From NCBI GenBank assembly GCA_021014325.1, contig CM037474.1:6861130-6925129 (forward strand): 64,000 bases of DNA, written 5' to 3'. Shown piece after piece: positions 46,401 through 57,855 of the stretch. The DNA is from Plazaster borealis (Eukaryota > Echinodermata > Asteroidea > Forcipulatida > Labidiasteridae). Under the pieces are notes generated by a model. The model made no database searches, was not told the origin of the DNA, and saw nothing but the letters and a program-made list of their open reading frames with translations. Position 1 is the stretch's first letter. Each line of letters opens with the position of its first letter. A program made the position numbers and the translations under genes.

Positions 46401-49400
46401 TTTTGTCAATGTCATGCTGATTTATATGCAAACTCATCAAGAGAGATACAAAAAAAGGAAGGCACCTGTAAAAGTTTCAGTTGAATGCAAACAGTGCCTA
46501 CTTGTTGAGAAAACAATAAAGAAAACAGTGTAAGTGAAGTATTTTCATCAAGAGCGTCAAACCTATCAACGTTTAGCAAGGTGGGAGCATGGTATCAAAC
46601 ACATCTCTGGCTGTATTGAGGGCAGCATTCAAACAGACACATAGGAAATGTCCAAAAGTTGCCTGCAGAGGACCTTTGGAGATTCACATTTTCCACATAC
46701 TTTTAACAATTTCCAATCAACGGGTGCACTTCAGACAAATTAATTTTGCAGGATTCTTACTACCAATACCGTATCAAGTAGGCTTTGGATAAAAATTACA
46801 CAAAATGTTTTCAGAGTCATTACCAAAGTATGACTCCACCTTTAAACCATATTATTTTACAACAAAATTAAAATTACGCACCTAGTTTAAGAACTTTTAC
46901 TGCTGGGTTGCTGCTGGCAATAGACTGCAGGTCCTGGAATTAGAAAAACAAAATAATAAATAATTTTGCAATGTATCAAGTTCACAAAAGGCCCATTTGG
47001 CAGTGGCAGCCTCTATAATAAATAAAATATTTGTCATCTCGTTCACTTTAAAACTATTCAAATCAGTGGAACTCCTTGACCTGTCCTGCAAATGATCACA
47101 GTTACACACTTCCAATTTGGAAATGATATGCCAATCAGCAACCTGCAGAGTCAGTGCACTGGCAGTGACTGGTTCTAGTTGAGCCACACAAGGTGATAAA
47201 AATGAGTTTGTGTCCAAATTTTCACTTCAAACATGGAGCAATTTTGCTTTATACCTCTTCAGTCATATCAATCATTATGTCATGGTCATGATAACAATAA
47301 ACATATAAACTGGAATTACTTTCTTTATGGACAGGACCTTGCTTAGCTAGAGAAAAACAAAAAGCAAACAAAAAGCTTGGTATAGACGTAAACAGTGCGT
47401 TTTCTAACATTTGACGGTACACACAGTCAAAAAAGTGATTTAAAAAAGCAAGCCGCATTCAAAATGTTTTTTAATAAATTGTTCATATATTTTAAAAACC
47501 AATATTTTGGCTTAAAGGCCCTGTACACTATTGGTAAGAACGAAAAACACAAATGTTCACAGATTCACACATAACTTACATGATTTAAGTAAGTAAATTA
47601 AAGTAGGTAATGGTAGAAAGGGTTCCTTAAAATATTTCTGCCTAAAATGCTATCGTTTCTGAGAAATGAGTAAAACAATAGTTTTTATCACGCGCGATAT
47701 TTTGAAAAAACAGAAAACACATATAAAGGTCTCTTTTCACTTTTTTCTCATGACCTCCATGACCAATTATGCTCAAACTTTCACAGGTTTGTTTGTGCAT
47801 GCATATGTTGAATCACACAAAATGTGGACACTGATTTTGAGCTGTTACCAAAAGTGTACAATACCTTTAAATAATGGATGGTTGATTATTTTTCTAAACA
47901 TAGTAGTAGTACTAGTAGTACCATAACCTACAGTCGCCGGTTTTCGGGGTACCATAGCTTTTTCTTTGATTGAATTGAAGAAGAAACAAATGATGCCATA
48001 TATCAACTGATGCCCTAATTGGCTTCCTTTGTTTATAAGAAGTATGCAAACATATATTAAAACTTGATAGACATTGAAACTTTCCCACCATTTTTTTTTG
48101 TATGGCCCCGACAGTATATAACATATTTTTGTACCTTGTAGAAATGCCTAAATAAAATACCACAACTTTTTGCATTTACAAAAACAAGAGTAACTAACCA
48201 GCGGAGCCTTACATGTTTCTAAGTTTTGGTCGAAGGAGAGGAGACTCTTTGCTTGGCAAGTCAAACCACAAAAATTGTATCTAGGGTAGGGACTGTTTAC
48301 ATCGTCGTGCGCAGAGAGGTAAAAGATTTGCCCCGATTTCAGGGTCGCCTTGCAATTGTATACAGGACCTCCTACGATATAGAAGCTGCGCATCGCGATC
48401 TTACCCCGGTTAAAACAAAATAATGCAACCCAGCCAAAGTTACCCAGGAAGTAGCCCCATAAATTGGGCCAATCACTTCGTATCCTTGGCCCCAGCACCA
48501 TTGCAATTAAATGTTTGTGGATTATTAGATCTACAATCCGCCCCATGAAAACTTACCAATCGGATGCTACTGTACTTGCGGATAACCAGCAAGTTGGTTT
48601 TAGTTTAAAAAACATTACCAGTTTTGGGGGAAAATCGAATGATTTCGAGTGTGACCTTTTGCAAAAATCTCAACGATCTTGTTGACCTCTTGCTCTTTGC
48701 GAAGGCGTACACACGTTCTCAAAACTACGCTCCCATTTTTTTTGTTAACGTTATTATAGAACGGGATCGAGCACCAGTACTAACGTTTGGGTTCGATAAC
48801 TAGGTTTTGTCGAGATCCCTGACAACGATACGATCGATTGCTACAATAGACCTTATGCACATGATGTCATTTCAGTAGGGCGCCCTCGCTTAGAGGTCAA
48901 AAGGCGCTTGTTCATTGGTCAATCTTGTGCGCCGCGCGTACAAATATGTGCGTTTCGATTGTTTCGTCATCGTTTTACCTCTAAGATGGCGGCTGGATGA
49001 CGTCAATGCATAAGGTCAATTGAGCTATTACCAGACTGATTTACTCGGAGTGCGCCGAGAGTGCAATTTGAATTCATCGTTACAATCAAAATTGCACATT
49101 ACTCGGAAACAATAGACCCTTCCCATGAAATATGTAAATTGCACATCGCGCGTGCGCACTAACACTTTGGTTGGCAAAATGATGGAACAACGCTCCTTTT
49201 TGTGTGGGGCTGATAGTCGCGTGACGCAGAAGCGTTTGCGCGTCTGCTTAGTGCACATCTCTATGGCGTTTGCCAACCAATAGGGTCTGTACGCATGCGT
49301 GAATGTAATTAGCATATTTCATGGGAAGGGTCATAGTGTTGCCGCCGCGCAGCAGGGAAGTAAAATGACTACACAAACTCAAATTGCACTCTCGGCGCAC

Positions 49401-50128
49401 TCCGAGTAAATAAGTCTGGTAACAGCTCAAATGTAGCAATCGATCGTATCGTTGTTGTCAGGGAACTGGACAAAACCCAGTTATCGAACCCAAACGTAAG
49501 TACTGGTGCTCGATCCCGTTCTATAATAACGTTAACAAAAAAAATGGGAGCGTAGTTTTGAGAACGTGTGTACGCCTTCGCAAAGAGCAAGAGGTCAACA
49601 AGATCGTTGAGATTTTTGCAAAAGGTCACACTCGAAATCATTCGATTTTCCCCCAAAACTGGTAACATTTTTTTAAACTAAAACCAACTTGCCGGTTATC
49701 CGCAAGTACAGTATAGCATACGATTGGTAAGTTTTCATGGGGCGGATTGTAGATCTAATAATCCACAAACATTTAATTGCAATGGTGCTGGGGCCAAGGA
49801 TACGAAGTGATTGGCCCAATTTATGGGGCCAGGAAGCTACCCAGGAAGCCAAAGTTACCCCCATTTTACGTAGCCCTTGTACATGTACACTATATGATGG
49901 CGTCACGGTCAGTACACAATCCCAAAAACCAAGAAGCGGAGGGAGTCCATAGTTCTACTTTACCAAACTTCCAAAGTCGACGAAAATAGTAAGGAAACTT
50001 ACCACCGCATTTTCCAGTGATCGACAACACGCGAAAACGTGTACCGGTGGTTTGGTCAAGTTGAGCAACTGTCGAATAAACTCCAGTCCAAGACCCCTAT
50101 TAGCCCCAGTAACTAACACAGAAAACAT
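43479..50128 (-). CDS. short-chain dehydrogenase/reductase, sniffer / C-factor-like, five exons, complete
   Basis: Cytosolic NAD(P)H-dependent carbonyl reductase-like SDR of 250 residues. Exons in transcription order are 50128-50003, 46933-46882, 45659-45472, 44493-44338 and 43709-43479, total 753 nt. All introns are GT-AG and all phases fit. Visible motifs are the cofactor loop TGANRGLG (residues 7-14), LKLDV near 60, NNAG (88-91), the NIST...Ser158 region, catalytic Y170-x-x-x-K174 (AYRTSKAALNM) and HPGWVQTDMGG (200-209), ending GKCYEYTGKILPW. These match the sniffer / C-signalling-factor / YeaE-like branch, whose fly member protects neurons from oxidative stress by carbonyl reduction (family knowledge). 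The substrate is not readable. Exon 1 starts MFSVLVTGANRG at 50128. Intron 1 is long and holds a 1.4-kb palindromic transposon. It is tail-to-tail with the TMBIM4 gene. Confidence 0.93.
45938..46020 (-). mobile_element. SINE/LINE 3' tail in SDR intron 2, copy A
   Basis: On the minus strand it reads CAGCGCCTTGAGGCGGAGCC, then TTTGCGCTTTATAAATGTCT and an (ATT)n tail, the typical 3' end of CR1/L2-mobilised elements. The same insert is in copy B at 54515-54610, so it predates the duplication. Confidence 0.65.
46385..46845. mobile_element. MITE in SDR intron 2, copy A
   Basis: Same family as 37823-38269. The right end reads CATTACCAAAGTATGACTCC plus ACCTTTAA. The left end is slightly worn (CAGGGTCATCTTTGG). 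Shared with copy B at 55208-55704. Confidence 0.65.
47512..47870. mobile_element. MITE in SDR intron 1, copy A only
   Basis: Reverse-orientation copy of 37288-37629, from TTAAAGGCCCTGTACACTAT to AAAAGTGTACAATACCTTTA. Copy B has unrelated sequence at this position. Confidence 0.72.
48849..49017. mobile_element. 169-bp MITE nested in the left arm of the palindrome
   Basis: GACCTTATGCACATGATGTC at the left and ATGACGTCAATGCATAAGGT plus C at the right are inverted ends. Removing it restores exact symmetry with the right arm (TTGCTACAATTGAGCT against AGCTCAAATGTAGCAA), so it inserted after the palindrome formed. Confidence 0.75.
49115..49332. mobile_element. 218-bp MITE nested in the loop of the palindrome
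   Basis: GACCCTTCCCATGAAATATG and its complement CATATTTCATGGGAAGGGTC mark the ends; ATA flanks both sides (49112-49114, 49333-49335). The interior is GC-rich and non-coding. Confidence 0.78.
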
Positions 50129-50187
50129 TGTGGTTCTACTGCTGGTCTGATCATATATAGAGAACAGGATCGGACGACTGTGTCATG

Positions 50188-50221
50188 AGCCCCATAAATT
50201 GGGCCAAACCCACTTCCGTAT
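50188..50221. mobile_element. 34-bp transposon footprint upstream of SDR exon 1
   Basis: A 34-bp piece starting AGCCCCATAAATTGGGCCAA (the terminus of the palindromic element) sits between two exact copies of TGTGTCATG (50179-50187 and 50222-50230), about 60 bp upstream of the SDR start codon. It looks like a deletion remnant of the same family. Confidence 0.6.
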
Positions 50222-50344
50222 TGTGTCATGCCTGAATAAAGTATTATTAAGAGGATTGGCCGACTTAAGTGCGCCATCCCAGCAGTGCAGTTCACGTGCA
50301 GCCTAGCCCAGTGTCCGCGCGGCTATGGAACGCCAAAGAGGCAT

Positions 50345-50600
50345 ACATTCCGATCAACACATCGATCGATCGATCGGTCTTTTGCATCAATCGATAGGTC
50401 TTTTGCATCGATCAGTCTTTGCATCATTCGATCAGTCTTTTTCATCAATCAATCGGTCTATTTCATTGATCGAGCGGTCTTTTGCATTGAGTGATTGGTC
50501 CTTTTCATTGATCGTTTGATTAAATAAGACCGATGAAAAAAGACCCACGAAATAAAAAAAACATGAAAAAAGACCGATGAAAAGATCGATGAACTTACAT
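50345..50600. repeat. ATCGATCGGTCTTTTGCATC minisatellite, copy A
   Basis: About nine degenerate units of 20-24 bp on the theme ATCGATCGGTCTTTTGCATC; the last few are in the opposite orientation (AAAAGACCGATGAAAA), so the array itself is partly inverted. The counterpart in copy B is at 57560-57855. Confidence 0.8.
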
Positions 50601-50668
50601 CGATGTGTACACGCCTCACACGCAGTCCGCCGCAGTGTGTTTGTAGACCACTGGGTAGACCTAAAGGT

Positions 50669-50781
50669 AGCCCACCTTGTTGAGCTGTAATGGCTCTCTT
50701 TTAACATCGGTCTCATAACACTCACCATTACAGTGTTATGAGACCAATGTTAAGAGCCATTACAGCTCAACAAGGTGAGCT
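50669..50781. mobile_element. 113-bp hairpin MITE, copy A only
   Basis: Arms of about 50 bp (CACCTTGTTGAGCTGTAATG, then TCTCATAACACT; inverted as AGTGTTATGAGA, then CATTACAGCTCAACAAGGTG) surround a 9-base loop. Copy B lacks it: the sequence passes directly from ACACGCCTCACA to ATGAATAATTAAATTA. Confidence 0.8.
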
Positions 50782-52005
50782 AACCTGAACGTAGACTGAC
50801 ACGGCATTCCTTTTCCTCCCACATAGGATATGGACCAGCCAATCATACATAAGATGCATATTCATGGTATGAAAGTATTCATTTTTTATTTTGAACAAAC
50901 ATTTTTGGTAATGAATAATTAAATTATTTTGTAACTTTTTCTCCTAATGAAATAATTTCTCTGGTTTCTCTATAAGCATGTCACTCAGTGGTATGTTTTC
51001 GAAACCTGCCCCTTTATTATACCTAATTTGTGAATGGAGAGACAATGGCAACAGATTATGGACAGAAGTTTCTTCATCATTTCTCTCAAAAACCAACTGT
51101 TGGCAAGAAATAGGCCGATAAAGCCTCAACCAACCAAAAACCGCCTATAAACAAGGGGAAAATTAGATATAACTATCTAATTAGTTAGGCCTACATGTAC
51201 ATGTGATACACTTGAAGTAAGCCTACTTGACAGTAATATCAGGGCATTTAACAACGAAGTAGCAAACCCCCAAGATGGCTGGCCTTGCAGATTGTAACAA
51301 TGTAATACGTATAGTCTGTGCAGTCAAGTACAACAACGAATACAACGAGTATATATGATATATGACACGAACCTCTCATCGTTCACAGTCAGTTTTTTAA
51401 AGTAAAAATATGTCGTTAAAATTAGACAGAAACTCACCAGATAATCTGACGGTCTATACTCTTAAACAAAACAGCATAGTCAAATGTTACACACAAACTG
51501 TCAGAGTGTGGTGATGTTCACAAAACGTAGCTCGATGCTTCCTTCCAAAGGAGAAAAGGACCATCAAAGTGTAAGTGTTCCGCATGCAAAAACATAAAAT
51601 CTACACTTCTATACTTACTAAAAGAATTGTGCTTTTGTAGTTACCCTGCTGTATTAGTTGTTCAAATAACTTGCAAAACAGCTCTAACATAAAAATATCT
51701 AAAGAAGAGGGAGTCGTTTCTCACAATGTTATATACTATCAACAGCTCTCCGTTGCTCGTTACCAAGTAAGTTTTTATGATAATATCTATTTTGAGTAAT
51801 GTCCAGTGCCTTTAAGCTACAGTTTCTATATCACACAGAAAAAAACCCGAGAGTTGATATGCAAACAGCTGTACAACAGTTGTACAAAGTATCAAACTTT
51901 CACAGGTTTTGATACAAACATGGATGCACATACACAGTGTGAAAAATAAATGGGCAATTTAGCTCTCAAGTCAATACTATCTCTATGGTCAACAGCTAAT
52001 AGTGA

Positions 52006-55000
52006 TTACCATGGTAGTATTTTACCGGTGTATTCATAACACTTGCCAGAAGACTCTAGTCCTTTCAGTTTGCCAAGTGTAGCTAATATACCACCGATAC
52101 TCTCTTGAGGAGCAACTGGGGCTTTGTGTACACCCCCCATGTCTGTCTGAACCCATCCAGGGTGCATAGCAACAGCGAAGACGCCAGACGGGGCAAACTC
52201 AATCGACATGCAGTTGGTGAGCATATTAAGAGCCGCCTATGAACAAACACAAAACACTTTCAGTATTAGTTATGAAAGGGAAAGTTAAAAGGTTGAGATG
52301 GTTTTCTGCTTCTGCTCATACTCCTAGTCTTATCCCAAGGACCAGTACCTTTGGTTTTTGACAGTCAAAATTATAGATTAATACACATTTTGTTTAAATG
52401 AATGAGAGAAGAATATTTAACGGTTTGTTAATAATACATGTAGTTAGTAGTTGTGGCAGGGAGGTAGTGAGGGTGGTGGTTGCATTATGGGTATCTTCTG
52501 GCTGTTTAGTTTTTTTTATCAAGATGCATGGTGCACATTCATGTATCTTACTATTCTTGATTGGTGTCATCTGTTTTGTTAACACTCAGTCGCCGATATG
52601 GCAATGCAAATTACTGGAGAAGAGATATCTGTATCAAACAAACATCTGGATCAGATCAAAACGTTTTGATCCAGATTCATAGACCTGCCCAGTCCTCCAA
52701 GCCAGTCAGTGTTGCACCTTCTACCAGTGAATAATACAAAACTAGCATCGCCAATCAAGACTAGTATCTTACTAGCTTCCGGAACCTCTTAATACACACT
52801 TGTCAATTTAGAGTAAAAATGCAGCGAGGCTAGCATTACATTGTCCCTGAAAATGAACTAAAGTTTTAACAAATTAACTGACAGTATATTGAGGGGCGTC
52901 TTTAAGATGGGTATAGACAATTTACATGTCAGTAGAGGGATTGGTCATACCTTGGATGTTCTATATGCCATAGACGAGCTGGAATTATTCAAGGAGATAG
53001 AGGCCATAATTGTGGATATATTGACAATGGCTGATTTATCAACACTCATTGTTTCATCATCACTGCTGGTGAACTTTGCAGCACGCCTCAAGATGGGCAG
53101 AAATGCCTATAAATAAACCAAATGTGATATTTCAGTTTTACACAAACCTTAAAAGGAAATATAAGCCAGTGTTTTTATTAGAGCCTTCATTGCCAAAATG
53201 CCATAAAGTCACTATTTAAACTTCTCATAGTTTAGTCCCAAGTCTGTCGAGGCGTTTTTGGTAAAGTCTCAAGTCTAAAAAAGATTCCGCTCAGAAGCGA
53301 CTTGAAACCCTAGTCCCACACTCTTGTTTGAGTACATAGTTACCCAAGGAAACAGAACAGGTACAATAATTTTTAGTTTGTGCGCTATTTTTTTTCCATG
53401 TGTTATGAATACATGCACAAACAATTTTTCCTGTGACTTCAGGTAAAAAACAATTTTTCTTAAGAGTTCAAGTACATTTTAAGAGTTCTAGTTGGAGCAC
53501 GTGTACAATTCTGTGCATGTAAGGTGACAATTTTTTAAATGTAAAATCTGCGAGATTCATGTCATGACTAATACAAGAGACAGTACTTGAGTACGAGTAC
53601 AAATAGAATGTGTGTGTAAGTCTTGCGGTATTCCAACATTTTGGCGAGTCTTGGGTTCCCATGTACATTGCTGTTATGTGCAGCATTCTCCCTTAACAGT
53701 GGTCCGCTGGCCAAATGCCAGTTGCAACTTCTAAGGACCAGTCAAAATTCTTCTAAGTGGTCCTGCTGGCTAGTTCATTGCCTTCCAAAAGCTACATGTA
53801 AACCACTGACTACACTGGTTTCAAACTGAGGTACCATACAAAATGACAGTGTTGAAAGAAAACTGTAAAAGATGTGGACCAGTGAGAAGGCTGGTGGACT
53901 ATTGAAATGGTAAACTAACCGGTCCCGCTGGCCAGTCACTGAAAAAGGTTAAGGGCAAACCCTGATGTGTGAAGGAAACAAAACCACACAAGTCAACATG
54001 GCCCTGTGTTCCAATGCATGAGACTTGCATAGTCTACATCTTTGTCTGTATCATCTGATCACTGTATACAGCCTAGTGCATACCTGAGTCACCCCCAATG
54101 TTCCCACAACATTCACTTGATACAATCTCTCCATGTCTTCAGGTGAAGTATTCTCAACGTTATCTCTGCTGATAATCCCAGCATTGTTAATCAGAAGACT
54201 TAATCCCTGATCACCGACGACTTGTTCCACATCTTGCACTGCGTCTCTGTATGTTAATTTATTTGCCACATCTAATAGATTGAAGGGAGAGAAAGTTGGT
54301 GGGATTTCAGGCATTGCATGGTGAGGTATCAATGTATATTTAGTTTGCGGTAACACCATGTGTAAATATCTACTTTGCTGTGTAGATTTGTTCTTCTACT
54401 GGAGACTACTTAGTTCTGAAAAGAACTGTCCTGCTTAAATTAACTACTACCTGGGCGGGAGGTAGGAAATCGGCCGGGACTACTACTTTCGCTTAGTGGA
54501 TCGAGGGGACTTCACGTTATAATAATAAGAATAATAAGAATAATAAAGATACATTTATAAAGCGCAAACAGTTGCAGATCGGCTCCGCCTTAAGGGGCTG
54601 ATTACAAGTGAAGGGATTAAACAAAATAAATTAAAAACAACAACAATTTCAAAATAAATTCTAAAATTATGCCTGGACCAATTAAGTACACAGTAAGCTA
54701 AAAAGATGAACTAGTTAAAAATAGTTGTAGACATTGAATATTAGATAAAAAATTTCAATAAGTAACATTAACAACGCTACAAAATACTTCACTTCCGCGG
54801 AGTGCGTTCTTAATTGGTCCTAATGTTTCGACTAGTCTGCTCTAGTCTTCATCAAGAGACTGAGTTTGCAACTCAAAGATCTCAACAAGATGAAAGTTGA
54901 GATTGTCCTTTTCAAAATTATACAAATTCGTGGAGGATAAAACTTTTGTGCCTTTTTCTCTTGGGGCAATTTTTTTCTAAAGTTACACTAAATTTTTCTG

Positions 55001-55795
55001 GCAGAAAGGATTAGGCCAAATATTGCATATTTCATCCAACACCATTCAATAATTGGACCACTGATCTTACAACTCTTTTACATGTGTAATGTTAGATGTG
55101 TACATACCTCCACTATAGAGTGGATTTGCAGTGATCAAAACCAAGTATTGATTTTTCAGACTTATGTATCAATCAAACCTTTTTTACAAATTTTCAACCA
55201 GTTTTCCTTAAAGGTAGGGTAATCGTTTGGTTTTTGTCAATGTCATGCTGATTTATAGGCAAACTCATCAAGAGAGATACAACAAAAAGGAAGGCACCTG
55301 TAAAAGTTTCAGTTGAGAAAACAATTCAGTTGAGAAAACAAAGAAAACTGTAAGTGAAGTATTTTCATCAAGAGCGTCAAACCTATCAACGTTTAGCAAG
55401 GTGGGAGCATGGTATCAAAACATCTCTGGCTGTATTGAGGGCAGCATTCAAACAGACACCTAGGAAATGTCCAAAAGTTGCCTGCAGGGGGACCTTTGGA
55501 TATTCACATTTTCCACATACCGTACTTTTAATGATTTCTAATAAACAGGGGCACTTCAGACAAATTAATTTTGCAGGATTCTTACTACCATTACCATTAT
55601 CAAGTAGGCTTTGGATAAAAATTACACAATATTCAATTCAATTCAATTTACTTTATTTCCAATATGTTTTCAGAGTCATTACCAAAGTATGACTCCACCT
55701 TTAAACCATATTATTTTACAACAACAAAATTAAAATTGCACACCTAGTTTAAGAACTTTTACTGCTGGGTTGCTGCTGGCAATAGATTGCAAGTC
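52006..55795 (-). CDS. second SDR paralogue, exons 2-5 intact, start exon not found
   Basis: Exons in transcription order are 55795-55744, 54271-54084, 53106-52951 and 52236-52006, with the same lengths (52, 188, 156, 231 nt) and phases as the complete gene at 43479-50128. All splice sites are preserved. NNAG, the catalytic AYRTSK and HPGWVQTDMGG are unchanged. Differences are few (for example IISRD for IVSGD, PEDME for AEDME, APVAPQESIGG for APLTPQESVGG). The segment that should carry MFSVLVTGANRG is replaced, so the TGxxxGxG cofactor loop is missing from the window. It is either a 5'-truncated recent pseudogene or has acquired a different first exon upstream. Confidence 0.8.
54515..54610 (-). 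mobile_element. SINE/LINE 3' tail, copy B
   Basis: Counterpart of 45938-46020 with the (AAT)n tract slightly altered (AATAAGAATAATAAG). It is followed at 54620-54900 by about 250 bases that copy A lacks, including an ACTAGTCTGCTCTAGTCTTC inverted motif. Confidence 0.6.
55208..55704. mobile_element. MITE in SDR copy B, intron 2
   Basis: TTAAAGGTAGGGTAATCGTT to GTATGACTCCACCTTTAA. Same family and position as 46385-46845, with a short extra ATTCAATTCAATTCAATTTA insertion near its right end. Confidence 0.68.
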
Positions 55796-56364
55796 CTGGA
55801 ATTAGAAAAACAAAATAATAAATAATTTTGCAAGTATCAAGTTTGTAAGTTTACACAAGGCCCATTTTGGCAGTGGCAGCCTCTATAATAATAAAATATA
55901 TGTCATATCGTCCTCCGCTTCAAAACAATTCAAATCGGTGGAACTCCTTGACCTGTCCTGCAAATGATCACACACTTCCAATTTGGAAATGATATGCCCA
56001 TCAGCAACCTGCAGAGTCAGTGCAATGGCAGTGACTGGTTCTAGTTGAGCCACACAAGGTGATCAATATGAGTTTGTGTCCAAATTTTCACTTCAAACGT
56101 GGAGCAATTTTGCTTCATACCTCTTCAAAAATCCCAGTGCCTCAGTCATATCAATCATCATGTCATGATAACAATAAACATATAAAATTGAATTACTTTC
56201 TTTGTGGACAGGACCTTGCTTAGGATTTGGCCTTCAGTCAATGCAATGCAAACAGTGGGCGAAGGCCTTACCTGTGCAAGGACATCGCTCTACGTTCATT
56301 TAATAGTTTTTAATTACTGGTACCTCCATAGCCCCATAAATAGTGCCTATGCCGCCAAGACGCT

Positions 56365-56800
56365 GGACTCCCTCCGCTTCTGGCCCTACGCCCAGTAGTA
56401 GCTTCAGGAGGATATAATAGAAACGTTTTCATGCCGAGATTTTCCCCCAGTTGTTAGTTACTTACCGTAGCTCAATTATGAAAAATAAAAAATGGGGTAA
56501 CTTTTGGCAGGTTGTATGATTATGAATTATGCAGTTATATTTTTCCATGGTCGTAGCTGGATGCTTATTTTAACTTCTATGTGACATTAGGGACAAACTC
56601 TACCCTACTCACTACTGATCTTACCCCCGGCTAAAACAAAATAATGCAACCGAGCCAAAGTTACCAGGAAGCCAAAGTTACCCCAATGTCAGTACACAGC
56701 CCCATAAATTGGGCCATTCCACCTTTTTATCTAGGCTAGGTCAGTACTACCATTTTACGGTACTTGGGTCGGGCGTAGGGCCAAGAAGCGGAGGGAGTCC
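56365..56800. repeat. inverted repeat at the lost exon-1 side of copy B
   Basis: GGACTCCCTCCGCTTCTGGC followed by CCTACGCCC (about 56365-56393) is answered by GGGCGTAGGGCC and AAGAAGCGGAGGGAGTCC (about 56770-56799). The outer edge of the right arm is the point where copies A and B stop matching, just before A's exon 1. Confidence 0.7.
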
Positions 56801-56809
56801 ATATAAATG

Positions 56810-56880
56810 GGTCAACTCAGTCCGTAGTCAACTGATCGGTCCGAGTCAACTCGGTCCGAAGCCAACTCGGTCCGAAATTG
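56810..56880. repeat. short tandem repeat, GTCAACTCGGTCCGA unit
   Basis: Four imperfect 16-18-bp units. Present in copy B only, in the segment that replaces exon 1. Confidence 0.65.
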
Positions 56881-57559
56881 TTTATCATAATTGTGTGCTT
56901 ACAGTAATCTCATAAATTAAAAGGGCCTAATAATCAGCGTTTAAAAAATAAATCTTTTGCAGTTTTTTTGTATGACTTTTTTTATTCCGAAAATAGGAGA
57001 TAAATGTTCTACTCCAGTAAAATTTAAACACATAAAATAAATAATGTAGGACAATTAAGGAAAATGTTTGATTGAAAGATAAACAAAACTTTCAAGTAAA
57101 CTTACACAATAATAAATAATACAAAATAAAGAATACAAAATCTATTAGGGCCTATATGACTATGAGAAATATTTCATAAAAATTTCGAACCATAAAGAGT
57201 ATGTTTGGTTATCCAATTTAACTGAACTTAATTAAGCCTATCATGATATAATTAGAAAAAAGGTACAAATGTAAATTTTGGGTCGTTGACCCCCGGGTTT
57301 TAATGACCCCCTGGGGAAACGATTTCCCCACCCCCTATTGGTCCTTAACTTTTTTTGGTGGTTACGGACACCCATACCTACCATTATCAGTTGAAACCAG
57401 CTTCTTTCCAATTTTTTCCCAGATGAATCCTAATATGGGGATACTAATAATAGAGATCAATGTATGCAGTGCAGTCCAGTGTCCGCGCATTATGATGGAG
57501 TACCCCTCCCCCCCCCTCCAACCCCCACCGCGCGGCTATGGAACGCCAAAAAGGCATAC

Positions 57560-57855
57560 ATTCCGATCAACACATTGATCGATCGATCGGTCTTTTGCAT
57601 CAATCGATAGGTCTTTTGCATCAATTAATAGGTCTTTTACATCAATCGATAGGTCTTTTGCATCGATCAGTCTTTGCATCATTCGATCGGTCTTTTTAAT
57701 CGATGGATCGGTCTATTTCATTGATCGATCGGTCTTTTGCATTGAGTGATTGGTCCTTTTCATCGATCGATTGATGAAATAAGATCGATGAAAAAAGAAC
57801 CATGAAATTAAAAAAACATGAAAAAAGACCGATGAAAAGATCGATGAACTTACAT
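57560..57855. repeat. ATCGATCGGTCTTTTGCATC minisatellite, copy B
   Basis: Counterpart of 50345-50600 with about three more units, showing array-length change since the duplication. Preceded by an extra C-rich insertion of about 47 bp not in copy A. Confidence 0.8.

Larger units (their letters stand above)
48453..49829. mobile_element. 1.38-kb palindromic fold-back transposon in SDR intron 1
   Basis: AGCCCCATAAATTGGGCCAA at 48453 and the complement TTGGCCCAATTTATGGGGC ending at 49829 begin near-perfect inverted arms of about 390 bp, which continue inward after an interrupting MITE. CAGGAAG lies on both sides (48445-48451, 49830-49836), a likely target duplication of 7-8 bp. Copy B has one uninterrupted CAGGAAG at this site (near 56668) and no palindrome. 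No transposase is recognised; the ORFs within are mirror images caused by the symmetry. Confidence 0.8.
42838..51065. repeat. segmental tandem duplication, copy A
   Basis: The segment from GTTTCTTCATC...AACCAAATGTTGGCAAGAAA at its left to CCCCTTTATTATACCTAATT plus TGTGAATGGA at its right is repeated head to tail at 51066-58010. Exons, introns and flanking sequence match at high identity. Copy A differs by extra insertions: a MITE at 43040, an intronic repeat at 47512, a palindrome at 48453 and a hairpin at 50669. Confidence 0.88.

Noticed and set aside
47249..47458. Possible extra SDR exon on the minus strand
   Set aside because: The five exons found already give an uninterrupted 250-aa SDR with correct phases. 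This frame has no SDR motif and is not conserved as coding in copy B.
48464..49906. Mirror-image ORFs containing GRIVDLIIHKHLIAMVLG
   Set aside because: They are on both arms of the palindromic transposon and have no domain; the similarity comes from the inverted repeat.
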